Assembly (NCBI RefSeq): GCF_900103845.1
Contig: NZ_FNIJ01000004.1
Span: 352,567 to 416,566, forward strand
Origin: Pseudomonas jinjuensis
GTDB taxonomy: Bacteria; Pseudomonadota; Gammaproteobacteria; Pseudomonadales; Pseudomonadaceae
DNA: 64,000 nucleotides
Reading direction: 5' to 3'
The notes under the pieces were generated by a model. The model was not told the origin of the DNA and did no database searches. It saw only the letters and a list, made by a program, of their open reading frames with translations. The first letter of the stretch is position 1. The number at the start of each line of letters is the position of its first letter. A program made the translations under genes and the position numbers. Below are positions 16,842 to 26,438 of the stretch, piece after piece.

Positions 16842-18164
16842 TCAGCGCTTGGCCTCGATCTTGTCGAGAGCCTCGATGCAGGCGCTGATCAGGGGCAGGT
16901 ACAGCCTGGTCGACACCTTCTTCATCCTTTCCACGTTGGAATACGAAGGCGTGTAGTCTTCGAAGTTTTCGAAGACCCAGCAGGTGCCGACGCTCCACAG
17001 AATCATCTTCTGGATGAGCTCGCGGCTGAGGCCAATGGCCTGACCCAGAGCGTAAGCTTCCTCTACGAAGACGTAGTTGGTGTGCTCCATGAACCCTGTC
17101 AGGGTGTTGGCGAGTTCAAGCTGTTCCGGAGTGGGAGTGAACGCCGGAGCCTTGATGTAGTCCGGCAGTCTGGGGGTCTGGCGACCATATTGATCGACCA
17201 CCACTTCGCCGGACGGAACATAGGACTTGTCGATCCCGTACTTCGAAGGCGCCTTGAAATCCGGGATGCGGATCTTGATGTCGTTGGAGTCTTCGGTGAG
17301 CTTGATGACCTTCAGGTGATTGTCCTGCTGGTCATAGACACGGCCGGCAGTTGCGTAGCGCCAGTTGATGACGCGGCCGAGTTCCAGGCTTACACCCAGT
17401 TCGTCGGCCAGCGACTCGGTAAGGCTCATGTCCTTCACGCCGATTTCCAGGGTGCAGGAAGAGTCATAGCTACCGTCCAGCAGCAACGGCATGAATTGCC
17501 CCGAAGCGACTGAATGCCCCTTGGACTTCTTGGCGAATTCCCACATCCAGTAGTTCGGGATGCCCGCTTCCTGCGAGATGGCGAAGCAGTCGCCCACGAT
17601 CGAGACCGGTCCGTAGAACAGCAGGTTGGTCAGCAACTTGGTCGTTTGCGCGGTACCGATCCTGTCACCGGTGAAGAATGCGATCTTGGTGATGGTGTTC
17701 AGTACTTCGGAAGCCTCGTCGTAGCCTTCCTTGTCGCCGGCGCAATAGATGCTGCTGTTGGCGAAGTCCACGCCCATGTGCGACAGGTTGCTGACCGGGC
17801 CTTCGATGCTGTACACGCCGCGCGCCTTGGCCTCGCCAGCGAGGTAGAGCGTGTTGTGATAATCCGTGGTCGAGGTGTCCACCCAGGTGCTGCCCGGAGC
17901 CATGCCGGCAAGCGCACCGTTCTCACCCATCATGTTTTCCAGGACATGTTCCGGCAGCGGCAGGCAGGTAATGACGATGTGGCTGCCGGTGGCGGCTTCC
18001 CTGGGCGAGTCCGCCCAGACTGCGCCGGCAGCGACGACGGAATCGGCGGTGGATTTGAACTTGTCGTAGACCTTTACCAGATAGCCCTTCTTGAGAAGCT
18101 CCTGGATCATGGGGCGACCCATACGACCAGTACCAATGAAGCCAACGGTTTTCTTATCGCTCAT
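16842..18164 (-). CDS. Enlarged beta-hydroxyacid dehydrogenase (3-hydroxyisobutyrate dehydrogenase superfamily)
   Basis: 440 residues, against about 290-300 for the family. The N-terminus is normal (VGFIGTGRMGRPMIQELLKKG, a Rossmann loop), and the catalytic Lys is probably in TTKLLTNLLFYGP. The substrate motif, usually DAPVSGG, reads EGPVSNLSHMG, and an extra segment of roughly 120 residues (about 225-345) precedes a final helical domain. It lies between the ABC binding protein and DddP in one operon, so it should act on the imported compound or a product. 3-Hydroxypropionate is one candidate; the altered motif argues for an unusual substrate. Confidence 0.78.
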   Translation of the reverse strand: MSDKKTVGFIGTGRMGRPMIQELLKKGYLVKVYDKFKSTADSVVAAGAVWADSPREAATGSHIVITCLPLPEHVLENMMGENGALAGMAPGSTWVDTSTTDYHNTLYLAGEAKARGVYSIEGPVSNLSHMGVDFANSSIYCAGDKEGYDEASEVLNTITKIAFFTGDRIGTAQTTKLLTNLLFYGPVSIVGDCFAISQEAGIPNYWMWEFAKKSKGHSVASGQFMPLLLDGSYDSSCTLEIGVKDMSLTESLADELGVSLELGRVINWRYATAGRVYDQQDNHLKVIKLTEDSNDIKIRIPDFKAPSKYGIDKSYVPSGEVVVDQYGRQTPRLPDYIKAPAFTPTPEQLELANTLTGFMEHTNYVFVEEAYALGQAIGLSRELIQKMILWSVGTCWVFENFEDYTPSYSNVERMKKVSTRLYLPLISACIEALDKIEAKR

Positions 18165-18214
18165 GACAATCTCTCAAACTATGCCGAAGTTAGGGGTGTA
18201 ATCCTTGGTGCGTT

Positions 18215-19243
18215 TTACTGCACAGCCACTTTTGCCTCGCTGACCCACTGGTCGAATTCACTCTGATGCGCGCTGACCCACTCCTCTGCATGTTTGCGAA
18301 TATCCGCCGGACTGTTCTCGCCATCTCTCATCCTGAGATTCTGTGCGTTGATATCGTCGACGGGGATCCTGATGCTTTCGAACAGCTTCTTCGCCGCCGG
18401 GTTCTCGGCGATGAACTTCTTGTTGGCGACGATATATTGATCGTTGACCGGGAAGCCCAGATTGCGGCCATCGGGCAAGGTGGTCGGGATGTTCTTCAGA
18501 TCATCCGGCAATGCCGTGAAGGGCACGGTCAGCCACTCCACATCCTTGCCGGGAACCAGCACCCCACTCACCCATAGCGGCCTCCAGGTGTAATAGAGGA
18601 TGGGCTTGCCTTCCTTGTATCGGGCGATGGTGTTGGCCATCAGGGCAAAGTAGGAGCCCTGGTTGTGGCTTACCGTCGCCCTGAGTCCATAGGCGTCCAG
18701 CTGTTTCTCGACGATCTTCTCGCAGCCCCAGCCAGGCTCGCAGCCGGTCAGATCGGCCTTTCCATCGCCATCGATATCGAAGAGTTTCGCAATCTGCGGA
18801 TCCTTGAGTTGATCGATACTCTTGATCCCGTATTTGTCCATGGTCTTCTTGTCGATCAGATAGCCTTGCAGCGCTCCCGTCGAGAAAGGACCGAACTTGG
18901 CCATCATCGAGTCGCCACCGGCTTTTTCGTAGAACGCGGTATGTTGCGGAAGCCAGGCATCGGCATTGAAGTCGACATTGCCGTTGGCGACCGACAGGTA
19001 GGCAATCGGAGTCTGTACCTGACTTACTTCGTTGACCTTATAACCGAGCTTTTCCAGGCCGATGGTGACGATCTGATACTGGAAAACCTCTTCATCGAGC
19101 GGAATGCCCACGGGAGAAACAGTACGCCCCTTGCCCGGCAAGTCGGCACTCATGACGCCGTACGACAGAGTAGTTGCGCCAATGGCCGCAACCAGGAGCA
19201 GGCCCTTCTTCAAACTCAGTGCTGAAGCAATGACATCTTTCAT
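18215..19243 (-). CDS. proX: Glycine betaine/DMSP-type ABC substrate-binding protein (ProX/OpuAC)
   Basis: 342 residues with an N-terminal signal sequence ending near ATTLSYGVMSA. OpuAC-type features: FNADAWLPQHTAFYEK, a YYTWRPLWVSG segment carrying ligand-box aromatics, and a Cys pair in GCEPGWGCEK that could form a disulfide. It would deliver a quaternary-ammonium or tertiary-sulfonium compound to the ProW/ProV transporter encoded just upstream. A GGGAGAG site precedes the ATG. Because the same operon ends in DddP, DMSP is a plausible ligand; glycine betaine systems commonly accept DMSP. Confidence 0.88.
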   Translation of the reverse strand: MKDVIASALSLKKGLLLVAAIGATTLSYGVMSADLPGKGRTVSPVGIPLDEEVFQYQIVTIGLEKLGYKVNEVSQVQTPIAYLSVANGNVDFNADAWLPQHTAFYEKAGGDSMMAKFGPFSTGALQGYLIDKKTMDKYGIKSIDQLKDPQIAKLFDIDGDGKADLTGCEPGWGCEKIVEKQLDAYGLRATVSHNQGSYFALMANTIARYKEGKPILYYTWRPLWVSGVLVPGKDVEWLTVPFTALPDDLKNIPTTLPDGRNLGFPVNDQYIVANKKFIAENPAAKKLFESIRIPVDDINAQNLRMRDGENSPADIRKHAEEWVSAHQSEFDQWVSEAKVAVQ

Positions 19244-19302
19244 CGTGCTCTCCCGCTATTGTGCTTATTGTTCACTTGTATGCGCGCCGGCTTTTGCAAC
19301 CA

Positions 19303-20250
19303 TCAGAAACCCGTGGATGTCTTCTTGAACCTGAAGCAGGCGACGATCAGGCCGATGAAGCCTCCTTCGTACCAGTGCTTGCGGCCTTTCTTCTCGAAGG
19401 GTTTGCTCAGCTCCTGGGTGAGGCGGTCCAGCATGATGGCGAGCAGTACGATTCCCAATCCGCCGACGGCGGCCAGGCCCATATCCAGCCGGCCGATTCC
19501 GCGAAGCACCATCAATCCCAGTCCGCCTACCGAAATCATCGAAGCGATCACGACCATCGACAAAGAGAGCATCAGGGTCTGGTTGACGCCGGCCATGATG
19601 GTCGGGGATGCCATTGGCAGTTGAATCTTCACCAGCATCTGCAGGGGGGTGGCGCCGAATGCCGCCCCGGCTTCGGTCACCTCGCTGGGAACCTGGCGAA
19701 TCCCGAGACTGGTCAGGCGGATCAGCGGCGGCATGGCGAAGACGATGGTGACGATCACACCGGGGACGTTTCCGATCCCCATGATCATGACGATGGGCAC
19801 CAGGTAAACGAAGGCGGGAATGGTCTGCATGCCATCGAGAACCGGGCGTGCCAGAGCTTCCAGGCGATCGCTCTTGGCCATCAGGATGCCGAGCGGGATG
19901 CCGATGAAAATGCACAGCAGCACGGACGTGATGACCAGGGCCAGGGTCGTCATGGCGGGGTCCCATCCGCCAATGGCGCCCACGCCGAACATCAGGGCGA
20001 ACAGGGTGATCCCGAGGCGGGGCCCCGATACCTGCCAGCCAAGCAGGCCGAGAAAGATCAGCATGATCAGCGGCGGAACGGAAAGCAGGCTGCTTTCGAT
20101 GCCATTCAACATGAAATCGATCGGCACCCTCGCCACCTGGAAGAAGGGCCTGAAGTGCTCGGCCATCCAGTCGACGCCGGATGCGACCCACTCACCGAGA
20201 GGGATCGATACATAGTCGAACGGGTTGGGGATTTTGTCGGACGCGCTCAT
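19303..20250 (-). CDS. proW: Glycine betaine-type ABC transporter permease (ProW)
   Basis: 315 residues with about six membrane spans. The permease coupling motif (EVTEAGAAFGATPLQMLVKI, containing EAA---G) lies near residue 210, as expected for contact with the ATPase. The N-terminal PFDYVSIPLGEWVASGVDW stretch is typical of ProW. It is preceded by an AGGAAA site, 53 bases after the ProV stop, and followed by the binding-protein gene. Together the three genes form a complete importer. Confidence 0.9.
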   Translation of the reverse strand: MSASDKIPNPFDYVSIPLGEWVASGVDWMAEHFRPFFQVARVPIDFMLNGIESSLLSVPPLIMLIFLGLLGWQVSGPRLGITLFALMFGVGAIGGWDPAMTTLALVITSVLLCIFIGIPLGILMAKSDRLEALARPVLDGMQTIPAFVYLVPIVMIMGIGNVPGVIVTIVFAMPPLIRLTSLGIRQVPSEVTEAGAAFGATPLQMLVKIQLPMASPTIMAGVNQTLMLSLSMVVIASMISVGGLGLMVLRGIGRLDMGLAAVGGLGIVLLAIMLDRLTQELSKPFEKKGRKHWYEGGFIGLIVACFRFKKTSTGF

Positions 20251-20303
20251 GGGGAATTTCCTGTTTCAGATTCGGTGTGAACTGGATTCCGGCTTTTTCC
20301 CGG

Positions 20304-21437
20304 TCACCGTTCGGATGACGCGGCGGCGACTTTCGCGGCTGCCGAGTCCACTGACGCCTGGGAGATGTCGGGCTCGGAGCAGTCGTTGCCCTGGATGCCG
20401 CGCAAAAGGTCCCGGGTAGTGACTACGCCGAGGGTCCGGCCATTGGCTGCGATGACGATCGGCCTGTCGCCGGATACCGCGAGGCGGATCAGTTCTCCGA
20501 GATCGGAGTCCGGGGCGGCTATCGGGCAGTCCGCGGGAAGTTCGCCGTGAGCGGCGCGATAGCGCTCGACCGGCTGCATGACCGAGCTGGCTGAAACCAG
20601 ATGGAGACGGGAAATGCCCTCGACGAAACGGGCGACATAGTCGTCCGCCGGGCAGGTGATGATTTCCTCGGGGGTGCCGATCTGCACTACCCGTCCGTCC
20701 TTCATGATGGCGATGCGGTTGCCTATGCGGATGGCTTCATCGAGGTCATGGGTGATGAACAGCGTGGTTTTCTTCATCACCGCGGCAAGCTGCAGGAACT
20801 GGTCCTGGAGCTGTCGGCGGATCAGCGGGTCCAGGGCGCTGAACGGTTCGTCCATCAGGAGGACGCGGGGGTCCGCCGCCATCGCGCGTGCCAGTCCGAC
20901 ACGCTGCTGCATCCCGCCGGAAAGCTCGGTAGGAAAGCGGTCTTCCCAACCCGTCAGCGATACCAGCGCCAATTTCTCCCGGGCGATGCGGTCGCGGGTG
21001 GCCTTGTCCACGCCGCGCAGTTCGAGGCTGAACGCGACGTTGTCTCGCACTGTGCGGTGGGGAAGCAGGGCCGTGTGCTGGAAGACCATGCCGATCTTCT
21101 CGGCGCGCACCTTGCGCAGCGCCCTGGCGTTCAGCCGGTTGATATCCGTGCCATCGATCAGGATCTCGCCGGCGGTGGGCTCGATCAACCGGTTGATGTG
21201 GCGGACGAGGGTCGACTTGCCCGAGCCGGACAGCCCCATGATGCAGAAGATCTCGCCTTCCCTGACGCTGAAGTTGGCATCGGCCACCCCAACGACACAT
21301 CCGTACTGATCGAGGACTTCCTCCTTGCCCAGCCCTTTGGACTTGATGGCGGCGAGAGCCTCATTGGCCCGAGAGCCAAAAATCTTCCAGACGTTGCGAC
21401 ATTCGATCGCCGTCGCCGCGGGAGCGGTGGACATCAT
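20304..21437 (-). CDS. proV: Glycine betaine-type ABC transporter ATPase (ProV)
   Basis: 377 residues: Walker A GLSGSGKST near residue 70, Q-loop VFQHTALLPHRTV, signature LSGGMQQRVGLARA, Walker B VLLMDEPFSALD, H-loop THD, then one or two CBS-type motifs at the C-terminus (ending GVVTTRDLLRGI). ProV-specific features include an insertion before Walker A (KEEVLDQYGCVVGV). The frame is open to 21659, but ATG 21437 follows GGAGGAGGGT and gives the usual N-terminus. First gene of the leftward operon, divergent from the dehydratase gene; a GntR-type operator lies 127 bases upstream. Confidence 0.9.
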   Translation of the reverse strand: MMSTAPAATAIECRNVWKIFGSRANEALAAIKSKGLGKEEVLDQYGCVVGVADANFSVREGEIFCIMGLSGSGKSTLVRHINRLIEPTAGEILIDGTDINRLNARALRKVRAEKIGMVFQHTALLPHRTVRDNVAFSLELRGVDKATRDRIAREKLALVSLTGWEDRFPTELSGGMQQRVGLARAMAADPRVLLMDEPFSALDPLIRRQLQDQFLQLAAVMKKTTLFITHDLDEAIRIGNRIAIMKDGRVVQIGTPEEIITCPADDYVARFVEGISRLHLVSASSVMQPVERYRAAHGELPADCPIAAPDSDLGELIRLAVSGDRPIVIAANGRTLGVVTTRDLLRGIQGNDCSEPDISQASVDSAAAKVAAASSER

Positions 21438-21563
21438 CTTCGAACCCTCCTCCAGCACCTGAAGTGCCCTAGTTATTTTTTTGGTGAGTGAGCAAGCCGG
21501 GCTCCCGTCGTCGCGTAGAGGCGCAGTCGGTGCATCGACAGTACTTTTGTAGATCGATGATAG

Positions 21564-21578
21564 ATGATTGTCAACCAT
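21564..21578 (+). promoter_or_regulatory. Predicted GntR-family operator, site 1
   Basis: ATGATTGTCAACCAT, followed by a second TATCAAC. It sits in the 276-base intergenic region between the divergent ProV and dehydratase genes. The same 15-mer occurs upstream of the GntR regulator and of the class II aldolase gene. The core ATTGT-CA-ACCAT is one base away from a perfect ATTGT-N2-ACAAT palindrome, a form typical of FCD-type GntR operators. Confidence 0.65.
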
Positions 21579-21713
21579 TATCAACGGAGCTATTCTGCGA
21601 CCGCAGGCAACCGGGTTTGCTCCTCGGCTCCGTTTCGCGGACGCCAGAGCCCCTTGCATGGCAGATGCTCCGCCGCGGTGGTGCGCTCAAAACCAGGAAT
21701 CGGGAACAAGAAA

Positions 21714-22799
21714 ATGAAGATTACGAATCTGCGTACCGTGCTAGTCGAGGTGCCCCTGGAGAAGCCGATGATCACGGCCATCCACGAGACCCGGTCGATC
21801 GGCTGTGTGTTGGTCTATCTGGAAACCGACACCGGCCTGGTGGGCGAGAACTACATCTTCTCCCTCAATTCGGCCCGCCTCAGCATCTTCGACACGATGA
21901 TCAGGACCCTCGCGCACCACGTGGTGGGCCAGGACCCTCACTTCGTGGAACGGATGTGGGATGGCATGTGGCGCGAGATCAATCCTATCGGCCACGAGGG
22001 CATCACCATCGGCGCCATGTCGGCGCTGGACACCGCCTGCTGGGACCTCATCGGCAAGGCCGCCGGCCAGCCGGTCTACAAGCTGTTCGGCGCCTACCGC
22101 GATTCGGTGAAGGCTTATGCCAGCAGCGGCCTGTGGCTTTCGCAGAGCATCGATGAACTGGTCGACGAGGCCAGGGGATTCCTCGCCCAGGGCTTCCGCT
22201 CGATGAAGATCCGGCTGGGCAAGCCGAGCGCGGAAGAAGACCTGGCTCGCGTCGCCGCGGTGCGTGAAGCGATCGGCCCGGACATCGAGCTTCTGGCGGA
22301 CGGCAACCAGGCCTTCACTACCCATGCCGCGATTCGCCTGGGGCGCATGCTGGAGCCGTTCAACCTGGGCTGGCTGGAAGAGCCTGTTGCGTCCTACGAC
22401 CACCAGGGTCACGCGGCCGTGGCTGCCGCGCTGGACATACCGGTTGCTTCCGGCGAGACCGAATATACCCGTCACGGCATGCGCGCGATGATCGAGGCGA
22501 AGGCGGCCGACATCCTGATGCCCGACCTGCAACGGATTGGCGGGCTTACCGAGTTCCGCCGCGCCACCAATCTGGCGGCAGCCCATAACCTGCCCGTTTC
22601 GACCCACATCTTTACCGAACAGAGCCTCAGCATCGCCGGCTCGGCCCCCAACTGCATTTCCGTCGAGCACGTTTCCTGGTTCTCGCCGCTCTACAAGGAA
22701 AAGATGGAAATCGTCGAGGGCAGGATCGAGATTCCCCAGCGCCCGGGCCTGGGCTTCACCTTCGACCCGGATGCCGTGGATCGCTTCCGCGTCCGCTGA
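21714..22799 (+). CDS. Mandelate racemase/enolase-superfamily acid sugar dehydratase-like protein
   Basis: 361 residues. The N-terminal capping domain begins MKITNLRTVLVEVPL. Barrel residues: K165-x-R167 (second-strand base position), metal ligands D196 (ADGNQAF), E222 (LEEPV) and E248 (GETEY), then D271 and H298 (STHIFTEQ), the Asp-His dyad of the mandelate racemase subgroup. It would abstract a proton alpha to a carboxylate, with racemisation or dehydration of a hydroxy acid as outcome. It is the first gene of a rightward pair with a GhrA-like reductase. The frame is open to 21564, but ATG 21714 matches family starts. Confidence 0.85.
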   Translation: MKITNLRTVLVEVPLEKPMITAIHETRSIGCVLVYLETDTGLVGENYIFSLNSARLSIFDTMIRTLAHHVVGQDPHFVERMWDGMWREINPIGHEGITIGAMSALDTACWDLIGKAAGQPVYKLFGAYRDSVKAYASSGLWLSQSIDELVDEARGFLAQGFRSMKIRLGKPSAEEDLARVAAVREAIGPDIELLADGNQAFTTHAAIRLGRMLEPFNLGWLEEPVASYDHQGHAAVAAALDIPVASGETEYTRHGMRAMIEAKAADILMPDLQRIGGLTEFRRATNLAAAHNLPVSTHIFTEQSLSIAGSAPNCISVEHVSWFSPLYKEKMEIVEGRIEIPQRPGLGFTFDPDAVDRFRVR

Positions 22800-22831
22800 T
22801 TTCAACCTGACAACCAGCAGCGGAGGCTCAT

Positions 22832-23761
22832 ATGGCATTGCTGTTCAGTTACGCAGGCGCCGACCCCGAAACCTGGCGGCGCGAATTCGAGAAGCATCTT
22901 CCCGATCTGGATTTCCGCGTCTTTCCCGAAGTCGGGGACCCGGCCGAGATCGAGTACGTGGCGCTGTGGATGCACCCGCTGGGCGATCTTCGCCGCTACC
23001 CGAACCTCAGGATGATCCTGTCGTTCGGCGCCGGCGTGGAGCACATCATTCGCGACCCCGATCTGCCGGAGGGCGTGCCGATCGTGCGCCTGGTGGACGA
23101 CCTGGTAGTACGCGACATGGCCATGCATGCCGTGCACTGGGTGATTCATTTCCATCGCAACTACCACCTCTACCAGCAGGACCAGCCGCAGAAGCACTGG
23201 CGCCGCCACCCGCATCTGGCCCCGAGCCAGCGCCGGGTCGGCTTCCTGGGCATGGGCGCGATGGGGGCGGTAGCGGCGAAATTCGTTCGCGATCTGGGAT
23301 TCCCGGTAGCCGGCTGGGCGCGCGATCCGGTCAGCATCGAGGGCGTCGAGTTCTACCATGGCGACGACTGCCTGGAGGAATTCCTGCAGCGGACGGACAT
23401 CCTCATCAACGTGCTGCCGCTCACCCCGGAAACCGAAGGCCTGCTCGATGCCAGGCGATTCGCGCAGCTCCCGGCCGATGCCTGCGTGATCAACATCAGC
23501 CGCGGGCCGATCCTCGTGGAACAGGACCTGGTGGAAGCCCTGGACAGCGGCCACCTGAAAGCCGCGGCGCTGGATGTGTTCTGCAGCGAACCCCTGGCTG
23601 CGGACAGTCCGCTCTGGGATCACCCCAGGGTGTTCGTCACGCCCCATATCGCCGGTATCAACTACGCCCACTCCGCCGCCAGGTTGATGGCCGACAACAT
23701 CAAGCGGGTCGAGTCCGGCGAGCCGCCCTTCCCCATCTATGATCCGGTGCGCGGCTACTGA
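22832..23761 (+). CDS. D-2-hydroxyacid dehydrogenase, glyoxylate/hydroxypyruvate reductase A-like
   Basis: 309 residues, the GhrA length. Seen: a NAD-binding loop VGFLGMGAMGAVAA near residue 138, the substrate Arg in NISRGPILVEQDLV, Glu in FCSEPL and catalytic His in TPHIAG. GhrA-type enzymes reduce glyoxylate, hydroxypyruvate or related 2-oxoacids to D-hydroxyacids. A GGAGG site precedes the ATG, 32 bases after the dehydratase stop, so the pair forms an operon. A dehydratase would yield a 2-keto acid, which this enzyme could reduce. Confidence 0.85.
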   Translation: MALLFSYAGADPETWRREFEKHLPDLDFRVFPEVGDPAEIEYVALWMHPLGDLRRYPNLRMILSFGAGVEHIIRDPDLPEGVPIVRLVDDLVVRDMAMHAVHWVIHFHRNYHLYQQDQPQKHWRRHPHLAPSQRRVGFLGMGAMGAVAAKFVRDLGFPVAGWARDPVSIEGVEFYHGDDCLEEFLQRTDILINVLPLTPETEGLLDARRFAQLPADACVINISRGPILVEQDLVEALDSGHLKAAALDVFCSEPLAADSPLWDHPRVFVTPHIAGINYAHSAARLMADNIKRVESGEPPFPIYDPVRGY

Positions 23762-23776
23762 GCCCGGGAGAACGAG

Positions 23777-24147
23777 ATGAACGGCAGATTGACGGACAAG
23801 GTCGCGATAGTCGCCGGCGGCACCCGTGGTATCGGTCGTGCCATCGCCGGACGCTTCCTGGCCGAGGGAGCACGCGTGGCGGTGGCAGGACGCAGCGAAC
23901 CCGGGCGCATGGCGTCGACGGCGGAGCCCTGTTCTTCCGGGCGGATGTGGCCAGCGCCGGCGATTCCAGGCGCTGGTGGACTTCGATCACCGCCCTGGAA
24001 GGCCGCACCGCGGAACTCAAGGCAGCGGTTCTGCGCGCCACCGCCAACGTGGTCGCGGATGCCCTTGCGGTGCCGCTCGAACAGGTCTTCGCCGAGTACC
24101 GCGATATTCCGAAAGGCCAGGCCTTCAGCGGCGGGAGCATTCGCTGA
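23777..24147 (+). pseudogene. Remnant: SDR 5' end joined to a tautomerase 3' end
   Basis: From the ATG at 23777 the protein reads as a normal SDR start (MNGRLTDKVAIVAGGTRGIG, then RFLAEGARVAVAGR). Near 23905 the frame shifts by one; in the new frame the SDR reads on as DGGALFFRADVAS. At about 23985 it turns into the C-terminal part of a 4-oxalocrotonate-tautomerase-type protein (ALEGRTAELKAAVLRATANV to GGSIR, stop at 24147). So an internal deletion fused two genes and a frameshift broke the first. It follows the GhrA-like gene by 16 bases and marks lost members of that operon. Confidence 0.75.
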
Positions 24148-24399
24148 GCGAAACCGCCGCCCCATCAAGACAAGGCACTGAACAGGCCCTGGCCCGATAT
24201 CGACGGTTCAGAAGCTTCCCGATGGGAGTGCGTTGGAGTCCGGCCGACATTCTGTTCCGCCCCCCGTCGAATGCCGAGCTGCCTCGAACATGCTCTCCAG
24301 TCATCGCCCTTCAGCGCCCTTCCCTGTACAGCCATCCCCAGCCCGCCGAAGCACGTGAAGCGCTTTCGCCACCAGAACAACAACCTTCAGGGAGAGAAG

Positions 24400-26346
24400 A
24401 TGAACATCAAACGCAAACTCACCGTGGCGTTCGCATTGATCGCCAGTGTTCCGGTGCTGCTGGTTGCGCTACTGGTAATCCTCAATCTTCGCGACGACGC
24501 GAGGCAGGCTTTTCTCGATAGCAGCGGCCGCGAAATCCGCCAGGTGGACAACGCCATGCAGCTGTTTTTCGAGGGCATTTCGCAAGACGTGGACTATCTC
24601 GCCAACCATCCACTAATGAAGAGTGTCGATACGGGGCTCAAGCGCTATACCAGCGCCGACCCCAGGCATATCCCGGAAGGCGAGCAGGACCGCGCCCTGC
24701 AGCAACTGTTCGGCAGCCTGCAGGCCAGCCATCCAGCGTATGCCTATCTTGCCCTGGGCACCCGGGAAGGCGGCTACAGCGTCTGGCCAGTCGACCGGCG
24801 CCTGGCCAACTACGACCCTCGAAGCCGCCCCTGGTATCAGCGCGCCATGACTCAACCAGGCAAGACATTGCGCAGCGAGGCCTATTACTGGGAGGCCGAC
24901 GATGTGGTGCTGGTGAGCACTGTGCGCAGTGTCTCCAACCGGTTGGGAGCCCAGGGCGGCGTGGTGACCATCGATGTATCGCTCAAGCAGCTCACCGACA
25001 TGGTTCGGCAGATCAGGCTGGGTGACCGCGGTTACCTGATGCTCATGGAAGGCAACGGTACCGTGCTGGTGGACCCGAACGACCCGGGCCACAATTTCAG
25101 GAAGCTCGCGGAGCTGGGCGAAGGCTATGGGCAATTGGTAGCGGCGAAGCAGGGGCTGGTGGAAGTAGAACTGGGCGATGAACGCTACCTGGCCAATGTC
25201 TATTCCTCGGAGAAGCTGGGCTGGAAGTTCGTCGGCCTGATCCGCGAAGGTGAGGTAATCGCCGGCGCCAACCGACTCACCTGGCTGATCGGCCTGATCG
25301 CCGTACTCGGTGCAGCGGCCTTTGCCTTCGTTGGAGCGTTCTTCGCCAGCCTGATCGTCCGCCCTATTCGTGCCGTGGCCAGCGGGCTGGAGGGTATCGC
25401 CCAGGGCGATGGAGACCTGACTGGCAGCCTCCCTGTACGGGGGCGCGATGAAACGGCGCAGCTGGCCGGCTGGTTCAACCAGTTCCTCGGCGCCATTCGG
25501 CTGTTGATCCAGCGCATCGGCCTGGCGGCGGCACAGATTCACAACACCTCCAGCAGTTCCACCATACGTTCGGTGGAAATGGCCGAGGCCGCATCACGCC
25601 AGCGCGAAGCCGTGGACATGGTGTCCACCGCCTTCCTCGAAATGGTGGCCACTGCCAATGAGGTCGCGCGCTCCTGCAGTCAAGCCGCCGATTCTGCCGA
25701 CAGCGGCCAGCGACAGGCCCATGACGGCCAGCGACAGATCGACGACGCGGTGGCCAATGTGAAGCGCCTGAGCGAGGAGATCACGCATTCCGCATCTGCC
25801 ATGCAGCAGCTGCAACGGGACAGCAACGACATCCAGTCGATCCTCGGCACCATCAACGCCATCGCCGACCAGACCAACCTGCTGGCGCTCAACGCCGCAA
25901 TCGAGGCCGCCCGCGCTGGCGAGCAAGGCCGGGGTTTCGCGGTGGTGGCGGACGAGGTACGGGCCTTGGCCAGGCGTACTGCCTGTTCCACCGAGGAAAT
26001 CGATAACCTGCTGGGCAATCTAGCCCGCCGGACACATGAGATGGGACGGCAAATGCATGCCAGCCTGGATATCTCGCAGCAGACCGTCGGCTCGATCAAC
26101 GAGGCCCGAGAAAGCTTCGAGCGGATTCGCGAGTCGGTGGACGTGATCCGCGACATGAACAGCCAGATCGCCACCGCAGCGGAAGAGCAGCACCAGGTCG
26201 CCGAGGACATCAACCGCCACATCGCCCGTATCCACACGGACGCACAGCGTGTAGCCGAGCTGGCCGACTCCACCAGTGGCGACGCGAAGAGCCTGACCGG
26301 CTTGAGCGAAGAGCTGAACCAACTGGTCATGCGGTTCAGGACCTGA
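24400..26346 (+). CDS. Methyl-accepting chemotaxis protein with dCACHE sensor domain
   Basis: 648 residues. A first membrane helix (residues about 10-30) is followed by a periplasmic double CACHE domain with a [12 protein letters not shown] motif, the usual amino- or carboxylate-binding CACHE signature. A second helix near 305-330, HAMP, and a cytoplasmic signalling domain with the hairpin tip [36 protein letters not shown] (parts: [20 protein letters not shown]) follow. ATG 24400 has a GGGAGAG site. It lies among catabolic genes of the GntR regulon, so it may sense the same class of compound. Confidence 0.92.
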   Translation: MNIKRKLTVAFALIASVPVLLVALLVILNLRDDARQAFLDSSGREIRQVDNAMQLFFEGISQDVDYLANHPLMKSVDTGLKRYTSADPRHIPEGEQDRALQQLFGSLQASHPAYAYLALGTREGGYSVWPVDRRLANYDPRSRPWYQRAMTQPGKTLRSEAYYWEADDVVLVSTVRSVSNRLGAQGGVVTIDVSLKQLTDMVRQIRLGDRGYLMLMEGNGTVLVDPNDPGHNFRKLAELGEGYGQLVAAKQGLVEVELGDERYLANVYSSEKLGWKFVGLIREGEVIAGANRLTWLIGLIAVLGAAAFAFVGAFFASLIVRPIRAVASGLEGIAQGDGDLTGSLPVRGRDETAQLAGWFNQFLGAIRLLIQRIGLAAAQIHNTSSSSTIRSVEMAEAASRQREAVDMVSTAFLEMVATANEVARSCSQAADSADSGQRQAHDGQRQIDDAVANVKRLSEEITHSASAMQQLQRDSNDIQSILGTINAIADQTNLLALNAAIEAARAGEQGRGFAVVADEVRALARRTACSTEEIDNLLGNLARRTHEMGRQMHASLDISQQTVGSINEARESFERIRESVDVIRDMNSQIATAAEEQHQVAEDINRHIARIHTDAQRVAELADSTSGDAKSLTGLSEELNQLVMRFRT

Positions 26347-26364
26347 TGGTGGTCCTTGAAACAA

Positions 26365-26384
26365 AAGGCCGCAGATGCGGCCTT
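26365..26384. terminator. Hairpin between convergent chemoreceptor and GntR genes
   Basis: AAGGCCGC and GCGGCCTT form a perfect eight-base stem around AGAT, 19 bases after the chemoreceptor stop. On the minus strand it is followed by TTTT, so it can act as a terminator for the GntR gene and perhaps for both genes. Confidence 0.6.
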
Positions 26385-26438
26385 GAGGTGTGTTCCGCTG
26401 CCACGCTTGCCGGATAGGCAAGCGATGGTGCGGGTGCG

